64,000 bases of DNA, taken from contig JANFNE010000003.1 of assembly GCA_024867545.1 (NCBI GenBank), positions 1,488,001-1,552,000 on the forward strand. Reading direction: 5' to 3'. Shown here piece after piece: positions 33,062 to 44,668 of the stretch (the first letter of the stretch is position 1; each line of letters starts with the position of its first letter). This DNA is from Phytopythium helicoides. Its lineage: Eukaryota; Oomycota; Peronosporomycetes; Pythiales; Pythiaceae. The translations under genes were made by a program, and so were the position numbers. The notes beneath the pieces were generated by a model, which was not told the origin of the DNA, did no database searches, and was given only the letters and a program-made list of their open reading frames with translations.

Positions 33062-34636
33062 TTACATTACGTTTGGTGCTACCGCCGGACTTGGACTCAA
33101 CGACATGCGGACTAGGAGATCCTCTATGGCTTCGTACTCCCGAGTCATCGCGCCTTCCATTGCCCCCCTCGCGATGCCACGAAACGGCTCGAACTTCCAA
33201 GGCGGGCATTTCGTCATGCCATCCACGTCGTAACCTCGAGTGCTCCAGAACGACTCGATAATAGGTTGCTTGAGAGCCGTCGGGCAACATGTCCCCAGGC
33301 TTGAGCACTCGTACTGCCGTGGCGATAAACTTGGTGCCTTCGATAGTTTTGAGGTTTTGGACTGAGGGTTCAACCAACGACAGCGATACGAAGACAACAC
33401 AGTTGCGCTCGACAAACTTGCGGGTCACAGAACTGTTCGTTTGGACGCTTTGAAGCCCGTCGTAGTTGTTTTTCAAGGTAAGCCTAAGCTGGAGAGTATC
33501 GTTCCGATAATCAACAAGCTGGAAGGATCACACAGTGCACGCGTCAGCAATACACCCTATACCACATCAACGGAACAGCCACAACGTACCTTTGCTGTTT
33601 GCACGGTTGGTTGTCGAAGGCGAGTTTCTGCTAGGTAACTCCAAACTACTTGCTCAACCGCTTCCATTTTGAAAGGAACACTAGCGCGGTTGATGAGCTC
33701 GATTCGGACGTCATCCCGGATAGTCTGAATGCTCGTGAGCCAACGTCGACCGGGACATGGTAGATCAGAGATTCCGAGTGCTGCCCAAATTGGGCCAACT
33801 CGTGCATACTGATTGTCTATGCGGCTCAATAGAACCCTGAAAGTGTGAGCATCTGCGTCCTGGTTCTCCAAACGATGGCTGGCTGTGTTGAACCCGTTCA
33901 CGACACAATCCGCTTCCTTCACACAGATCGAATGAGCTCAAGTCAACGGCATGTTAACATCAACACGATGTGCGAGGAAGAAACACACCTCTCGGTTTGG
34001 TTGCCTTCGAATAGCTCGCTGCACGCTTCGCAAGTACCGACTCTGCGACTCAACGAGTCTGCGGAGATTTGCGTTCTCGGCCTCGGCTCTCTCGCGGTGT
34101 TGTTGCTGCCTGATTGCGATCGGCTCCCACATCGACTGGTTCAACTTCTCGTTTTTTCCTGTTCCAGCCTTTGCTTCTATTCGCGCTCGCGCCATGATCC
34201 GGGTCTTCATTTGCGCGTCTCTGAGTTCAATCTCGAGCTGGCTGGCCTCGTTTTGCAGTACTCGAATGCGTTCCGCTGCGGTGATTCGTCGTCGCTGCAC
34301 TGTCTTGTACGTTGCAAGTCTTCGCTCCATGTCGTCTGCAATGTTAGTTGTGGATCTGAAGAACCCTGAGGCGCTGCTCAGACTCCAGTGCGTCGAAGTC
34401 GCCGGCGACATCGTGTCCTGCGCACGCACTGATTCATTGCCAGTGACCACCAAAGAGTCATCGGTGCTCACTTCGATCTGATCGATTGGAAGCGGAGTCT
34501 CCAACTCGCCAAAGCGTGCGGCCGAGAACGGGCCTGCATTGGTTGCTTCCGGCAGGGGCGGAAGAAGCGTCAAATCGTCAGGTCCAAAGAGGTCGTCGAG
34601 CTCCTGCGCCACGAGCTCGAACTCATCGATGTTCAT
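33062..34636 (-). CDS. Copy 13: divergent bZIP-like/START-like protein, C-terminal frameshift
   Basis: Exons 33989-34636, 33590-33916 and about 33062-33488. The start MNIDEFELVAQELDDLFG replaces the usual N-terminal helix. The basic block is TYKTVQRRRITAAERIRVLQ with no NPNKAR core. The second block is AIRQQQHRERAEAENANLRR. In the START-like exon, RKFVERNCVVFVSLSLVEPS and YYRVVLEHSR lie in one frame and GYDVDGMTKCPPW through EYEAIEDLLVRMSL in the next. The switch needs one extra base near 33230. The intron 33917-33988 is 72 bp, and the next is about 101 bp (acceptor chosen by frame). Either a recently broken gene or a sequence error. Confidence 0.68.
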
Positions 34637-35255
34637 GGCTGCAATTGGTGTCCGATGATGGAATGAATGAGGAAGCGAGCGATACAGTAATGGTGGCACA
34701 GCTGGCGACTGGTGCCTCACAGATGTGCAGGTGACCACGCCCGCCTTTCGTGATTGATGGCTGTGACAAGCGACTGGATTTTTTTGGCGGCGTCAACCAC
34801 AATGGACGTAGTAATCTCTGTTAATTTAGTCGCTCCCTGCTCAAGTGCCAGGAAAGCAAGGCGGCGGTCGGTTAGTCGACACGTCTAGACGACAAGCAAC
34901 GCATTTCGGCCCAAAAGATCCAGGGGCAGCTCCCTCAGTGTGGTGCCGATGTATGTGTTGAGTCGTCTCGAGCTCGATCATTGGGTGTGGGGCACAATTG
35001 CAAAGCTACTGTATTGATTGAGCCGCTCATACAATCATACTTAGAACCTTGGTCACCAAACCGATCGTGCCGCTGAGAAACCACAGCATCTTCATCTCGT
35101 ATCACGTGTTGGCATGAGCACGGTCCGAGGACAATGGTCCAAAAGTAAATGATGAGGACAAGTGATTTTTCCACTCTTCGTTTGTGTTCATCTCGCAATT
35201 TACCATAGACTCATTTCCTAGACAGCTAGCTATTCGGTCACACACGCCTCGAAAC
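34637..35255. other. Spacer between copies 13 and 14
   Basis: About 620 bp with the promoter of copy 13 and the 3' flank of copy 14. No gene-like open frame. Confidence 0.45.
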
Positions 35256-37031
35256 TCACAGAGCAATCATGTCGCTTGTGACAGCGATCTCCTCCTCGGT
35301 CATAAGGCCCTCAGCAGCCTCCTTGCACCGTAGTGCGTTGGCGTGGAACGACTCGATCACGAAATCCGAGAGTGCGCCAATGGCAACATCTTGGTGTGCG
35401 CTCGTCTGGTCGATAAGCGGGCTGAGAGAGCACGAGCTAGTCATCGTTGTCACATCCACGCCCTCGGACTGTTCGATGATCATCCAGCCACGCTCGTAGA
35501 AGCGGATGCCGTGAATCGGAGCACCCGAGAACTTGATGGGCTTGATGACACCGCGCCAAATGAGAACCACGCGACCTGGTTCAGCCCGACGCTCAATGAC
35601 ATGCCGGAGACGGAAATCCAGCGTTGCGTAGCCGGTTTGGACCTTGGTGCCAAAGCTTCGTGCTAGCTTGTTTTCTGTCGAGCACTCGTGCTCTCGGCAG
35701 TAATACGCGTCGGAACGAGGACCATCGAATGAAAAGAACCGCCACATGCCGTTGCTGACGGCCTGCAGCGAGTACGGCAACTGCTTGTGAGCCGAGAACT
35801 TTACAGCGAGACCTTTTTGCAGGCACCGCTCGACTTTGACCTCGTCAACTTCAGCACGAATGGCAGCGAGTGTAGCCTCGTCCACCTCAGTGCTAAAGTT
35901 ACGGAAAGCACGGTCCACCTCGCTTTCCAGCTGCTTGAACACGACTTCTCGGTCACTTTGATCGCTCGAGACGCTCGTCAACAGTTTGAAGCTGTTAATC
36001 TCCTGCGGGATGGACAGGAGCTGTAGCGCAAGAGAGATCGTTAGCAAACTGTCTAGCGATGAAGGCACCCGCATGATTAAACGTACATCGGTAGTGGGCT
36101 CATTCTGCAGGATCTCCTCGAGCGATTTGGCGAGCTGGATTTGACGCTGGAGTGCATCCTTGAGATGGCGGTTCTCTTGTTCTGCACGCTCTCGCTCACT
36201 GTACTGGCGGTTGGCAACGCCTTCCCACAGGCTACCTTGCGTATCAGCCGAATTGGGCGAGGACGACTCGATCTTGTATCGGCGCTCAAAGTCTGCAATA
36301 ATCTTCGCCGATCTGGCGGAGTCGACACTGTCATCGTCTTCGGCGGGTGACGAATCTGTCGATTCCGTGGAGGAGTCTCCGTTGCTCGCTTTGTCCAGGC
36401 GAAGACTCGACAAACTGCGCTCGAGAACCTTGACCTTTTCGCGCAAGTAGAGCAATTCCTCTCGCTGGCGACGGATGCGCTTCTTCACTGGCGGGTTCGC
36501 TCCATTGTCGGCCTCCTCCACGGCGTTCTTGTTGACAGGAGACGACGGCTTTGCAGCACTGCTGCTTGCTCGCTGGCGGCGAACGTTTGCTTGGCTGTCG
36601 CGACGAGACGCCCTGGCGCGGTCTTCGCTGCCACCGGTCGACTTGACTCGCGACCGCTTGAACTTGTTGGTGGATGCCACACCCGCCCCAGGCTCGCTGG
36701 TCCGGCGGAATGGCTTCCCAGCGCCAGTTGACTTGCCCTGCAATTCGGTGAGCTGGCCGAGGTCGACCGTGTGCAGCTCCTGCATGCTCATGCCATCGAT
36801 GAAGAGCGCGGCGTCGGAGCCGAAGAAAGCGTGCGGCTGCGTCGAGTGCTCATGGACCGCAAGCAGCTCTGGCATGAGCAAGTCCTTTCCCGGCGAGAAG
36901 GCGTCACGGATGTCGATGTCGGCGAAGTCGTGGAGCTCCTCGTCGCTCGTGAGCTCGCAGGCGTCGGCGAACGCGAGCGCGTCCTCGAGCGGCGGCATGG
37001 GCTCGTCCATTGCCATTCGCATGAGAGCCAT
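35256..37031 (-). CDS. Copy 14: long divergent bZIP-like/START-like protein
   Basis: Two exons (36087-37031, 35256-36002; intron 84 bp, stop-free) give about 563 residues, the longest member. The N-terminus has LEDALAFADACELTSDEEL, the family helix. A Ser/Arg/Lys-rich linker precedes KKRIRRQREELLYLREKVKV, a basic-zipper stretch without NPNKAR. The second block is ANRQYSERERAEQENRHLKD. The START-like part is distant but recognisable: LPYSLQAVSNGMWRFFSFDG, RHVIERRAEPGRVVLIWRG, GIRFYERGWMIIEQ and GALSDFVIESFHANAL. There is an alternative ATG five codons in. It may have a specialised, conserved role given its extra linker. Confidence 0.82.
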   Translation of the reverse strand: MALMRMAMDEPMPPLEDALAFADACELTSDEELHDFADIDIRDAFSPGKDLLMPELLAVHEHSTQPHAFFGSDAALFIDGMSMQELHTVDLGQLTELQGKSTGAGKPFRRTSEPGAGVASTNKFKRSRVKSTGGSEDRARASRRDSQANVRRQRASSSAAKPSSPVNKNAVEEADNGANPPVKKRIRRQREELLYLREKVKVLERSLSSLRLDKASNGDSSTESTDSSPAEDDDSVDSARSAKIIADFERRYKIESSSPNSADTQGSLWEGVANRQYSERERAEQENRHLKDALQRQIQLAKSLEEILQNEPTTDVRLIMRVPSSLDSLLTISLALQLLSIPQEINSFKLLTSVSSDQSDREVVFKQLESEVDRAFRNFSTEVDEATLAAIRAEVDEVKVERCLQKGLAVKFSAHKQLPYSLQAVSNGMWRFFSFDGPRSDAYYCREHECSTENKLARSFGTKVQTGYATLDFRLRHVIERRAEPGRVVLIWRGVIKPIKFSGAPIHGIRFYERGWMIIEQSEGVDVTTMTSSCSLSPLIDQTSAHQDVAIGALSDFVIESFHANALRCKEAAEGLMTEEEIAVTSDMIAL

Positions 37032-38494
37032 CGGTCGGGGGTTGTTTCGGGTGCAAATGCGATTGCAGAGCAGAGGAGAACGCCACGAACGCGCTCAGGA
37101 GCTGCGCATTGACCGGCCGAAAGGATTGTAGCGACCCGCGGCTGGTCAATTCCGCGGCGGTGCCTGCGAGGTGAGACCTGGCCGTACCGTACCAGTCGAA
37201 GAGCGCAATAGGGACTTGTCTCTTGCGTATACACCACGCCCGGTCTTGACGATTGGACAAAAAGAGCGTCATCGGTGATTCTTATTGGCGAATCATCGCT
37301 TACAACTCGGTCGCGGGCGTAAACACCTCGGCCAGAGAATGCACGCTGCGTCGTAAACCTGCTGCAGACGGGGCGGGTCTGACTGCCGTTGTAACGGACG
37401 AAAGTAATCGGTTGACGGCACTCACTTGGTTTTTGTATACCATACGGAGTGTGATGGATAAAGGCGAGAGCGTGATCACGCGGCGTGTCGCAGGATTACT
37501 CCACCGACTTGCAGAGCCAACCGTAGTTCAGCGCAAACAAGATACGGTACGCCGTGCGTACGTACTTTGAAGCAGCGGACGATGACCAACTGCGGTTTGG
37601 TTCTTTCGCCGCTGCGGGAGCGATACACTTGGAGGGAGGAGGTGCTTTCAGTGTAAACAGCTCCTCGTTTTTTTTTCGGGGGAGTCCCCATGTTCGTGGG
37701 CCATGAGAGAGACGCTCCAGGGGGCGTGTTCATGAGACGGTTGCAGCTGGGCTGACGTGGCAGCGCCATCATTGACACAGATCGCACGTGTCGGACCATG
37801 CGCTGCCGCGCGAACGGATGTTGTGCTGGCGTTGCACTGCAGTGGCTCACCGAGCGTTCCCGCTCGGCGGCTGCACAAAAGCCGCACGGTCGATCGCGTC
37901 AGAATCCATTCTCGTGCGCTCGTTCTCGACTGCGATACGTATTCGACCGCCGTTTACTCTCAACCCGATGACTCGCAGCTGCAACTGCCTGTAAGCGAAG
38001 CAGACAATTCCATGCGGACACAATTTGTCTACGAAGTATCTGTCCGCTGTTGTCTGCTGTTGAAGAAGAGAAAAACGTCAAAACATCGAGACGCTGGTCT
38101 TGCTGCTGCAGACCAGCACGCCTGACTTGGAGCCCATCAAGCACGCCTGACTTAGTGCTGTTCGCAGGCAGCGCGCACGCCTGACTCACTTGTCGTCGTG
38201 CGCTTCAAGCGGGGAAAAGCGTGCCTGACTTGGTATTCTGCAATCATTAGCCGCTCGTCCTGTGCTGAGCACAATGCACTACCTGACTACCAGGGAGCAC
38301 TTCAGAGCGTTGGTACGATGACGGTTTTATACCATCACTCATAGAGTAATCACGATCTTCTAGCAATCACGTCCACCGATACGGTTCGATAAAGTACCTA
38401 ATATAAGGAAATGTTGACGTAGTGGGTTCAAAAACTACTTTATCGAGATTAGCTCCTGACGTGCTTGCTCCGCTGCGGCTCACTTCCGTACCGC
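37032..38494. other. Large intergenic region, 37.0-38.5 kb
   Basis: About 1.46 kb between divergent copies 14 and 15. No gene is supported; open frames lack family or general protein character. The right half carries four copies of a CACGCCTGACT-type repeat (listed separately). The last 100 bp are AT-rich and precede copy 15. Confidence 0.5.
38116..38233. repeat. Four spaced GCACGCCTGACTT repeats
   Basis: Near-identical units start at 38116, 38141, 38175 and 38219 (the last reads GCGTGCCTGACTTGG). Spacing is about 25, 34 and 44 bp, all in direct orientation. A looser relative (CTACCTGACTACC) occurs near 38280. They lie 260-380 bp upstream of the ATG of copy 15 and could be protein-binding sites or a decayed minisatellite. 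Confidence 0.6.
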
Positions 38495-39957
38495 ATGGCC
38501 GCGCTGCTCGTGGGCAGCGCCGTGGACGAGCGCGCGACGCTCGAGGCGGCGTTCGCGCTCATCGACGACTGTGAGTGTCTCGCTGCGGACGACAACTGCG
38601 AGCTGCAGGGGGTTCTCGCAGCGTCCCCGCCGGTTTTGGAGCTCGAGGCGGCCATTCTGGAGGATCTGGACGCCAACGCTCTGTTTGCTAGCGCAGCGAA
38701 AGCTAGCGATGGGGCGAGCTGCATGGAGCAAAGGACCAAACGCAGGCGCGTGGGGGACCTCAAGAAGCTGGAGATTGCGCTGCTGCGAGCTGAGGTCGTC
38801 TCGCTCCAGGCCCGGGCAGAGCTGCTCAGGAAGATGAGGAACAAACCCAGCGTGCGACGAGAAGGCAGGCGCATAACGACGCTTGTGGCAGTGGCGACTC
38901 AGCCAACAGCGTTTAGGATCTCGGTGTCCAGCAACGTTGAGCCTGCGGAAGCATCTCCATTTGCCAGCGTGTGGAAGGACCTTGCAGAACGGCAACGACT
39001 TCGTCGCGCAGCGTCTGAAATGGAGAACATTCGCCTGCGTTCGATCGTCAAAATTCACCAGCGCACAGTCAAAAACCTTCGAGCTGTCCTGCAGCGCCAA
39101 AAAGCGTTTGACGTAAGTACCAGCAATGTGGCTGTAGCTTTCACGGACTTGATAACCAAAAACATCTGGGTCCGACCTCGCAGAACATACATCGGCCTCC
39201 AGTCCCTCGAGGCAAGAATATGCGCAACTCCTTCACTCCTCAGGAAGATGCAACTTTGCGCGAGCTAGACAGCGAGTTGGACCAGTTCTACCTCGCGACA
39301 GACTACGCGTTCCATCTGAACGGACTCGCTGCCAACGCGTACACCCCCGCCTCAAACAAACTGGTGACGAAGCTTTCGGCAAAGAAGACGCATGTTCTGA
39401 TGATTGAAAGCTCTCTGGTCCCCATGGATTTCCACGAGGCAGTTGCGACAATGTGGAATTTTCACCTGAGAGGCTCTCCTCCGGACCATGTACGGTGCAC
39501 TTCAAAGCAACTTCGTGAATGCATTCTCTAACATTAGGTGCCGGTGGCGCAGGAAGGAAACGCTGACAGTGGAACCTCTCTCAAACGCGCATACACGCTT
39601 GAGCAGCGCTTTGGCAGCTGGCACTTCTCTATGTACGGGTGTTATGCGCACCGCAAGTACGTCGACACGCAGCGCGGGGCGATGGTGTATTCCGGTATCA
39701 TCTGGCCGTCCCACATCCAGAAACAGCCAGTGTCAGGCGTCTCAGTCACTGACCGCGGCCGAGTCGTCTTTTCAGAAGTGCCGCATTCTACAGGACCCAT
39801 GTGCTTGTGCCAAGTTAGCAGTGATATGATTATCAGCGCGGACGACTCCTTCGAGGAATACGCGCAGCTCGAGGCTCTCACTGAGGGAGTCTCGCACATG
39901 AAGGCGCAAATGTCCAAGAGTATCCGCGAGTGGATCGAGAGCGCCATTCTAACCTGA
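38495..39957 (+). CDS. Copy 15: divergent bZIP-like/START-like protein
   Basis: Exons 38495-39112, 39184-39489 and 39553-39957 (introns 71 and 63 bp) give about 442 residues. The N-terminus ATLEAAFALIDDCECLAAD is a good family helix. The basic block EQRTKRRRVGDLKKLEIALL lacks NPNKAR. The second block is AERQRLRRAASEMENIRLRS. In the START-like part the second exon holds LDSELDQFYLATDYAFHLNG, VPMDFHEAVATMWNFHLRG; the third holds EQRFGSWHFSMYGCYAHRKY, SGIIWPSHIQKQPVSGVSVT and IREWIESAIL. It is closer in START-like style to copies 18-29 than to 1-12, so it may represent an intermediate lineage. Confidence 0.82.
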
Positions 39958-40422
39958 GAGTCTTTGAAACCCAGATGATGGAAGTTTGTATGAACAGTTA
40001 TTCGCAATGCAATACATTCCCGATCAATGCAATCGTACTCTCATTTCATTGAAGCTGGAATTGGATCGTCAACATTGATGATCGATTGATTATGTGCGGG
40101 GAGACTTTTGCACCGGCGGACCTAGAAAGCTTCGCGCACCCGGCTCATTCTGGAGAGCTAAATCTTGTGGCGTGTACACCGATTGACTCTGTTTCACCAA
40201 AAACTTGTTGCGTAACAACTACCATAGTTTTTGGCGGAGTCAGTCGCCGCCAAGGTTTTGAAGAATCTCGTTGCTCTGCAGATCGGTAAACGTGGACGCT
40301 GTTTCCAGGATCAACTTGAGCGCTCGCAGAAGGCGTTATGCAAATGGAGTCCATACGAACGATTGTATTTAGAAGAGAACGTAGGGCATCACCTTTGACA
40401 TTGATCCACATTACTGTTAGCA
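39958..40422. other. Convergent spacer, copies 15 and 16
   Basis: About 465 bp between the 3' ends of two convergent genes. No gene is seen; it presumably contains both transcript ends. Confidence 0.45.
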
Positions 40423-41957
40423 TTATAATGCTGGGCCTCGTTTCGCGACCATTTCCTCAAGAACCAGGTTTTCAATCGCTTGGTTGAGTGCCAAGATGGA
40501 ATGCCGCCATCCGTGAGAGGCAAATGCCATGTCTTCGCCATTATTCCATCCATCACCAGGTGAGTCGATGGCGCATTCACGGTAGATCGCGAGATGTGAT
40601 TGCATTACGGTTCCGTTGGCGCCGTCCTTCTTCAGAACTCGAATGCGGGTTTCGCGATATGTGATTCCAACTGCAGCACCGGAAGCAACCATTTTTGGCT
40701 TGACTTGCGTCCGCGAGACAAAGACGATCCGGTTAGGCTCTCGGTATCGCCTAGTGGCGATGTGGATCCAAATATCCATGTCGCTTTGTCCGCGTCGAAC
40801 TCCTAGCCGTGATGCGGTTAGAGAAGTGTCATCCTCAATCTCTTTTGAATACTGCTCACCAAATACAAGTTAGAAATCTGCAGTCAGATCTGGGGAAACA
40901 TTCACCATTGACTTACATCGCGGTGGAAATTCGGGTACACACGGGGAGACTGACCGAGGAGAGCACGCCACAGAGCTCGGTCGACGACATCGATGCCGAA
41001 CGGCAGGACGCGACTTTCAAGAAACGAGATATAAGTCTCTCCAAATACACTCTTCTCATGCTTGAACTGCTGAATAGGCAGTAGCGTGGGAATCGGCTGG
41101 TAAGGATCCAAGATGTCGTCGGTTGCCTCATATAGTGATCGGAGTCCGCTTAGCAGGTCCCTGAAAACAACCTCCGAGTCCCATGGAAGGGTTTGAGGGA
41201 TGGAAAAGAGACTGCTGCTAACCGTCGCGCGCTTTTGCTGCAAAACAACCACGGAATGTGAGATTGAGAACCTACTCACGGTCCGCTTACGATAACGATT
41301 CCTTACCGAGGCTGCAATATGTTTTTCAAACACGCTGCGGAGATAGTTGGAACGCGCGGTTGTACTATGTACAAGAGCTCGCAGCCACTGGTTCTCATAC
41401 TCCGAATTCTGTCTTGCCTGGCGCATCGCAGCGGCTTTGGCCACCCACGAGCTTTGTGCGAGCCTAAGCGCGTTCCAGCTCGCTGGCGGAGTCGCTCTCA
41501 GCACGGCCGGATCCACTTGAGTGCCGTGTGTCTGCTGGAATTTGAGCGCGTCCAGCTGCACTGTTAGCTCGTACACTTCTCGTCGGAGGTCGTCAATCTC
41601 CTCCTGCGGTCGACGCCGTCGCCTTCGCGAAGCCTTCGGCTGGTTTCCCACTGGCATCGGAGCGACAAAAGGTGAGAGTGGAGCTGGAGCGCTCACAGCT
41701 GCAAGCGATAACAATTCTGGAGCCTGAATGTCGCGGACTTGTAGCAGCAGGAGCTCCGGTGACAGCTCGGACGCATCGGATGCTCCATACTTCGTCTGTA
41801 GCAGCTTTTCGCCAGCTTTTAGCGGCTCAAACTCGTCCAAAAACGACTCCACCGAGCTGAGGATGGGAGCATCGTCCCCAATCTCATTTGCAGAGGGTAA
41901 AGGCTGGTCCAGCAGCTCCAGCAACGCGTCCACCGACTCAATCGACGCTTCCAGCAT
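40423..41957 (-). CDS. Copy 16: divergent bZIP-like/START-like protein
   Basis: Exons 41307-41957, 40917-41237 and 40423-40851 (introns 69 and 65 bp) give about 466 residues. The N-terminus is MLEASIESVDALLELLDQP, with a second acidic helix VESFLDEFEPLKAGEKLL. The basic block is ASRRRRRRPQEEIDDLRREV. The second is AAMRQARQNSEYENQWLRAL, with the tryptophan a few residues earlier. The START-like region has LPFGIDVVDRALWRALLGQ, then DDTSLTASRLGVRRGQSDMD, IATRRYREPNRIVFVSRTQV and LNQAIENLVLEEMV. Upstream coding in exon 3 was assigned by matching copy 12. Divergent member with intact frame. Confidence 0.8.
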
Positions 41958-43298
41958 GGCTGCGAGGCGCAAAGCTGGCGGTCGAGTCCGACTTGACGCG
42001 AAAATGTTCGGTCGGGTTCTTCGTGAGTTGCAAGTCAGTCTCTCGAGTCTCTATAAAAGTATGATGGCATTAAGTAGGGTATCGTATGTGGTGATTTGTT
42101 GTTTGAAGGAAGTGAAATGGATCATGAAGTTGGATAGGATGTTGCATGAGTTGAGTTTCTCGAAGTGAGGCGAGAGCTGATCTTGAACTGAAGTTGATTC
42201 CAAGCAATTCCACCCCCGCCCCTCTTCGAATATACACCGAGTGGGGATGGCTATGGGCATATCTTCGAGTGTGAATGTAGTCCGTACGGAATATCTCCAC
42301 TCGTGCACTCGAGACGATCCCTTTCCATTCTATGTGCGGTTGCTTGTACATGTTGGCGCTACCCGCCGCGCACGAACGCTGGAAGTCGGTCGAGGCCTCG
42401 AAAGTATCCCTTCATCAGCTCAGGCATGTTGCGCGCTGCCTTCACGTCTCCAGAAGATTGCCTTGCTGTGCAGTGCAAGACATTGCGCGTCGTCTTCACG
42501 ACGATCCGGAACGACTTCGTTAGAGATTATATGATGCTATTTCATTCGTGCAGCACTGCAGTTGGAAAATGCGTTCGGCATCGTGCTGGAAGCGAGGCAG
42601 AACAACAGCAGTTGCCAATCAATCACCCAGGCAGAGATGAACTAAGAGATCATTGAGCTTCGGGGTGGACTTACCCTGGATTCAGCAGGCATCAGATGAA
42701 GTATTCCTGTGCTCTCATGCTGGGCCGTGGTGTGCCTGGTTCAGCACTCCAGTAGCAGGGTTGCGTAAGCTGCGATGTTGAGGCGCTTGAATATGGTATC
42801 ACCACATGACCATTTTCCTGTGAGACTGGTGACGATGAGAGAGGCGGTGTTTACACGCAATCAACATGTGATCACGGAGCTCTCGGTACGACGAGGTTGT
42901 GGTACAGGCACGAAATGCACATAAGGATCTGTTCGTGCAGCAAACACATGGTGCTTATGGGCGCTGCGCTGGCAAATCCTCCTGCTTATCGTGGAATACA
43001 AGAGATCGGCATGTCCACCTCAGGGAACAGGAAATTGCCAAGTCTCGTCATGCATGATCACGCAGATTGGGAGCTACTCAATTCCAGCCAAAAAGCAACA
43101 ACAAACACATGTTGCTTTCTTATAGGAAATCCAAACATGCCGCTAGTAACAGTGCATTTGCATCCATTTGCATCGCGCGGACAGAGAAACCATCTAGCAG
43201 AAGACAAAGCGGAAGAGTAACGCCTCCAGCACTGCTGCCGGAATCAGTTCATTCTCCAATTTGCATCCCCCGATCCAAGCCGAAAAACACCAGCAAAC
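41958..43298. other. Large intergenic region, 42.0-43.3 kb
   Basis: About 1.34 kb between divergent copy 16 and the solute-binding protein gene. Open frames are short and without recognisable content. The right end has the initiator at 43247-43263. Confidence 0.5.
43247..43263 (+). promoter_or_regulatory. Oomycete-type initiator before the solute-binding protein
   Basis: TTCATTCTCCAATTTGC is a near-perfect fit to the oomycete initiator plus flanking CAWTTT element, 35 bp upstream of the ATG at 43299. This is the clearest core promoter in the window. Confidence 0.6.
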
Positions 43299-44375
43299 AT
43301 GAAGCTCTCCTACTTCTTCTTCATCGCAGCCGCCTTCACTGCGGCCGCTTCAGCGGACGCTAGCCTCATGGAAGAGACCAAGACTCTCGAGCAGCTCCAC
43401 GCCGACGCCGTTGCCGAAGGCGGTAACCTCGTGCTCTACCACGGCGGTGATACTCCTACGGGCCATGACGACCTCCGCAACGCTTTCATTGAAGCATTCC
43501 CGGACATCAACTTCACGCTGATCGTCGACTACAGCAAGTACCATGATGTTCGTGTCGACAACCAGCTCGAGACCGACACGCTCGTGCCGGACATCGTCGC
43601 ACTCCAAACGCTACAGGACTACACGCGTTGGGAGAAAGAAGGCAAGCTACTCAAGTACAAACCAGCTGGGTTCTCGCAGATTTACAACAAGTTCAAGTCG
43701 GACAGTGGGGCTTGGCTCTCGCATGTGATCTATACATTCGCGACGATTATCGACGAAGCCGGACTCAAGGCAGCTGGACTCGACATCCCCACGTCCATCG
43801 AAGACCTGGTGGACCCTCAGTATGCGGGTCACATCGCCTCGGGATACCCTAATGACGACGATGCGATTCTTTTCGTGTACTCTCGTTACGTAGAGAAATA
43901 TGGCTGGGAGTGGATGTCGAAGCTGGCAAACCAGAATGTGGAGTTCAAGCGTGGCTCGAACTCGCCGGGCGACGCAGTTGGAAGTGGACGTAAACTAATC
44001 GGCATTAGCGCTAGCGCTTCTGCCAACACTACTCACATCGCCGGTAATGGAACGGACTATCTCGGATGGGGCCAGCGAATCGCCATCCTCAACAAGGCTC
44101 GTCATCCGGCTGCCGCTAAACTCTTCATGAACTGGGTCATCTCGAAGCAGACGCAGTCGACGTTGCTTGCAGGCTTCTCGACGCGCAAGGATGTGCCGAA
44201 CCCCGATGGCTCGAAGCACGCGTGGGAGATCCCGGAGGCAAACTCAAATATGTCCCCTGTTTTCATGGCGGACCGTGAGAAGGCGGAGCAATGGCGACAG
44301 ACGTTCACGCTGTACATCGGGGAGGTGCAGGGCGAGCCCACCCCGGGTTTCCTTGGCCTGCACCCTGGTGCGTAA
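43299..44375 (+). CDS. Secreted bacterial-type (iron-binding-like) solute-binding protein
   Basis: 358 residues, intronless. Residues 1-19 (MKLSYFFFIAAAFTAAASA) are a classical signal peptide with a likely cut after ASA. The mature part resembles bacterial periplasmic binding proteins of ABC importers, in particular the ferric-ion/spermidine-type group: NLVLYHGGDTPTGHDDLRNA, FIEAFPDINFTLIVDYS, VPDIVALQTLQDYTRWEKEG and the later HPAAAKLFMNWVISKQTQS plus LLAGFSTRKDVPNPDG. In a eukaryote there is no matching importer, so it could scavenge iron or a small ligand outside the cell, or act in signalling. Its family and lack of introns suggest ancient transfer from bacteria. No family copies overlap it. 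Confidence 0.82.
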   Translation: MKLSYFFFIAAAFTAAASADASLMEETKTLEQLHADAVAEGGNLVLYHGGDTPTGHDDLRNAFIEAFPDINFTLIVDYSKYHDVRVDNQLETDTLVPDIVALQTLQDYTRWEKEGKLLKYKPAGFSQIYNKFKSDSGAWLSHVIYTFATIIDEAGLKAAGLDIPTSIEDLVDPQYAGHIASGYPNDDDAILFVYSRYVEKYGWEWMSKLANQNVEFKRGSNSPGDAVGSGRKLIGISASASANTTHIAGNGTDYLGWGQRIAILNKARHPAAAKLFMNWVISKQTQSTLLAGFSTRKDVPNPDGSKHAWEIPEANSNMSPVFMADREKAEQWRQTFTLYIGEVQGEPTPGFLGLHPGA

Positions 44376-44668
44376 GGGTCTGTTGTGAACGGAAAACGGA
44401 GGTCCTAAACTTGTCGGTTCATTTTGCGTCGGCGACACTGAAACGCGATAATAAACGTAACTGGCTCGTCAATCCTGTGTGCTGTTTTTCGCGAGGCCGG
44501 AGTTCCGAAGTTCCTTGCCCTCAGATGCCATTGCTTTCACACCGACACATTTTCTGTTTCATGCCTCCTCGTGTTTACAATGTGGTGCAGGCAAAGGTGC
44601 TCAATATCTTAGTGCGAGCATCTGTGCAGCAGTAACTTCAAGAAGCATTTGTACTTTACACCAAGAAC

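Noticed and set aside
41958..43298. Possible genes in the 42-43 kb gap
   Set aside because: Open frames up to about 117 codons exist, but none has recognisable domains, similarity to neighbours or a signal peptide followed by sensible sequence.
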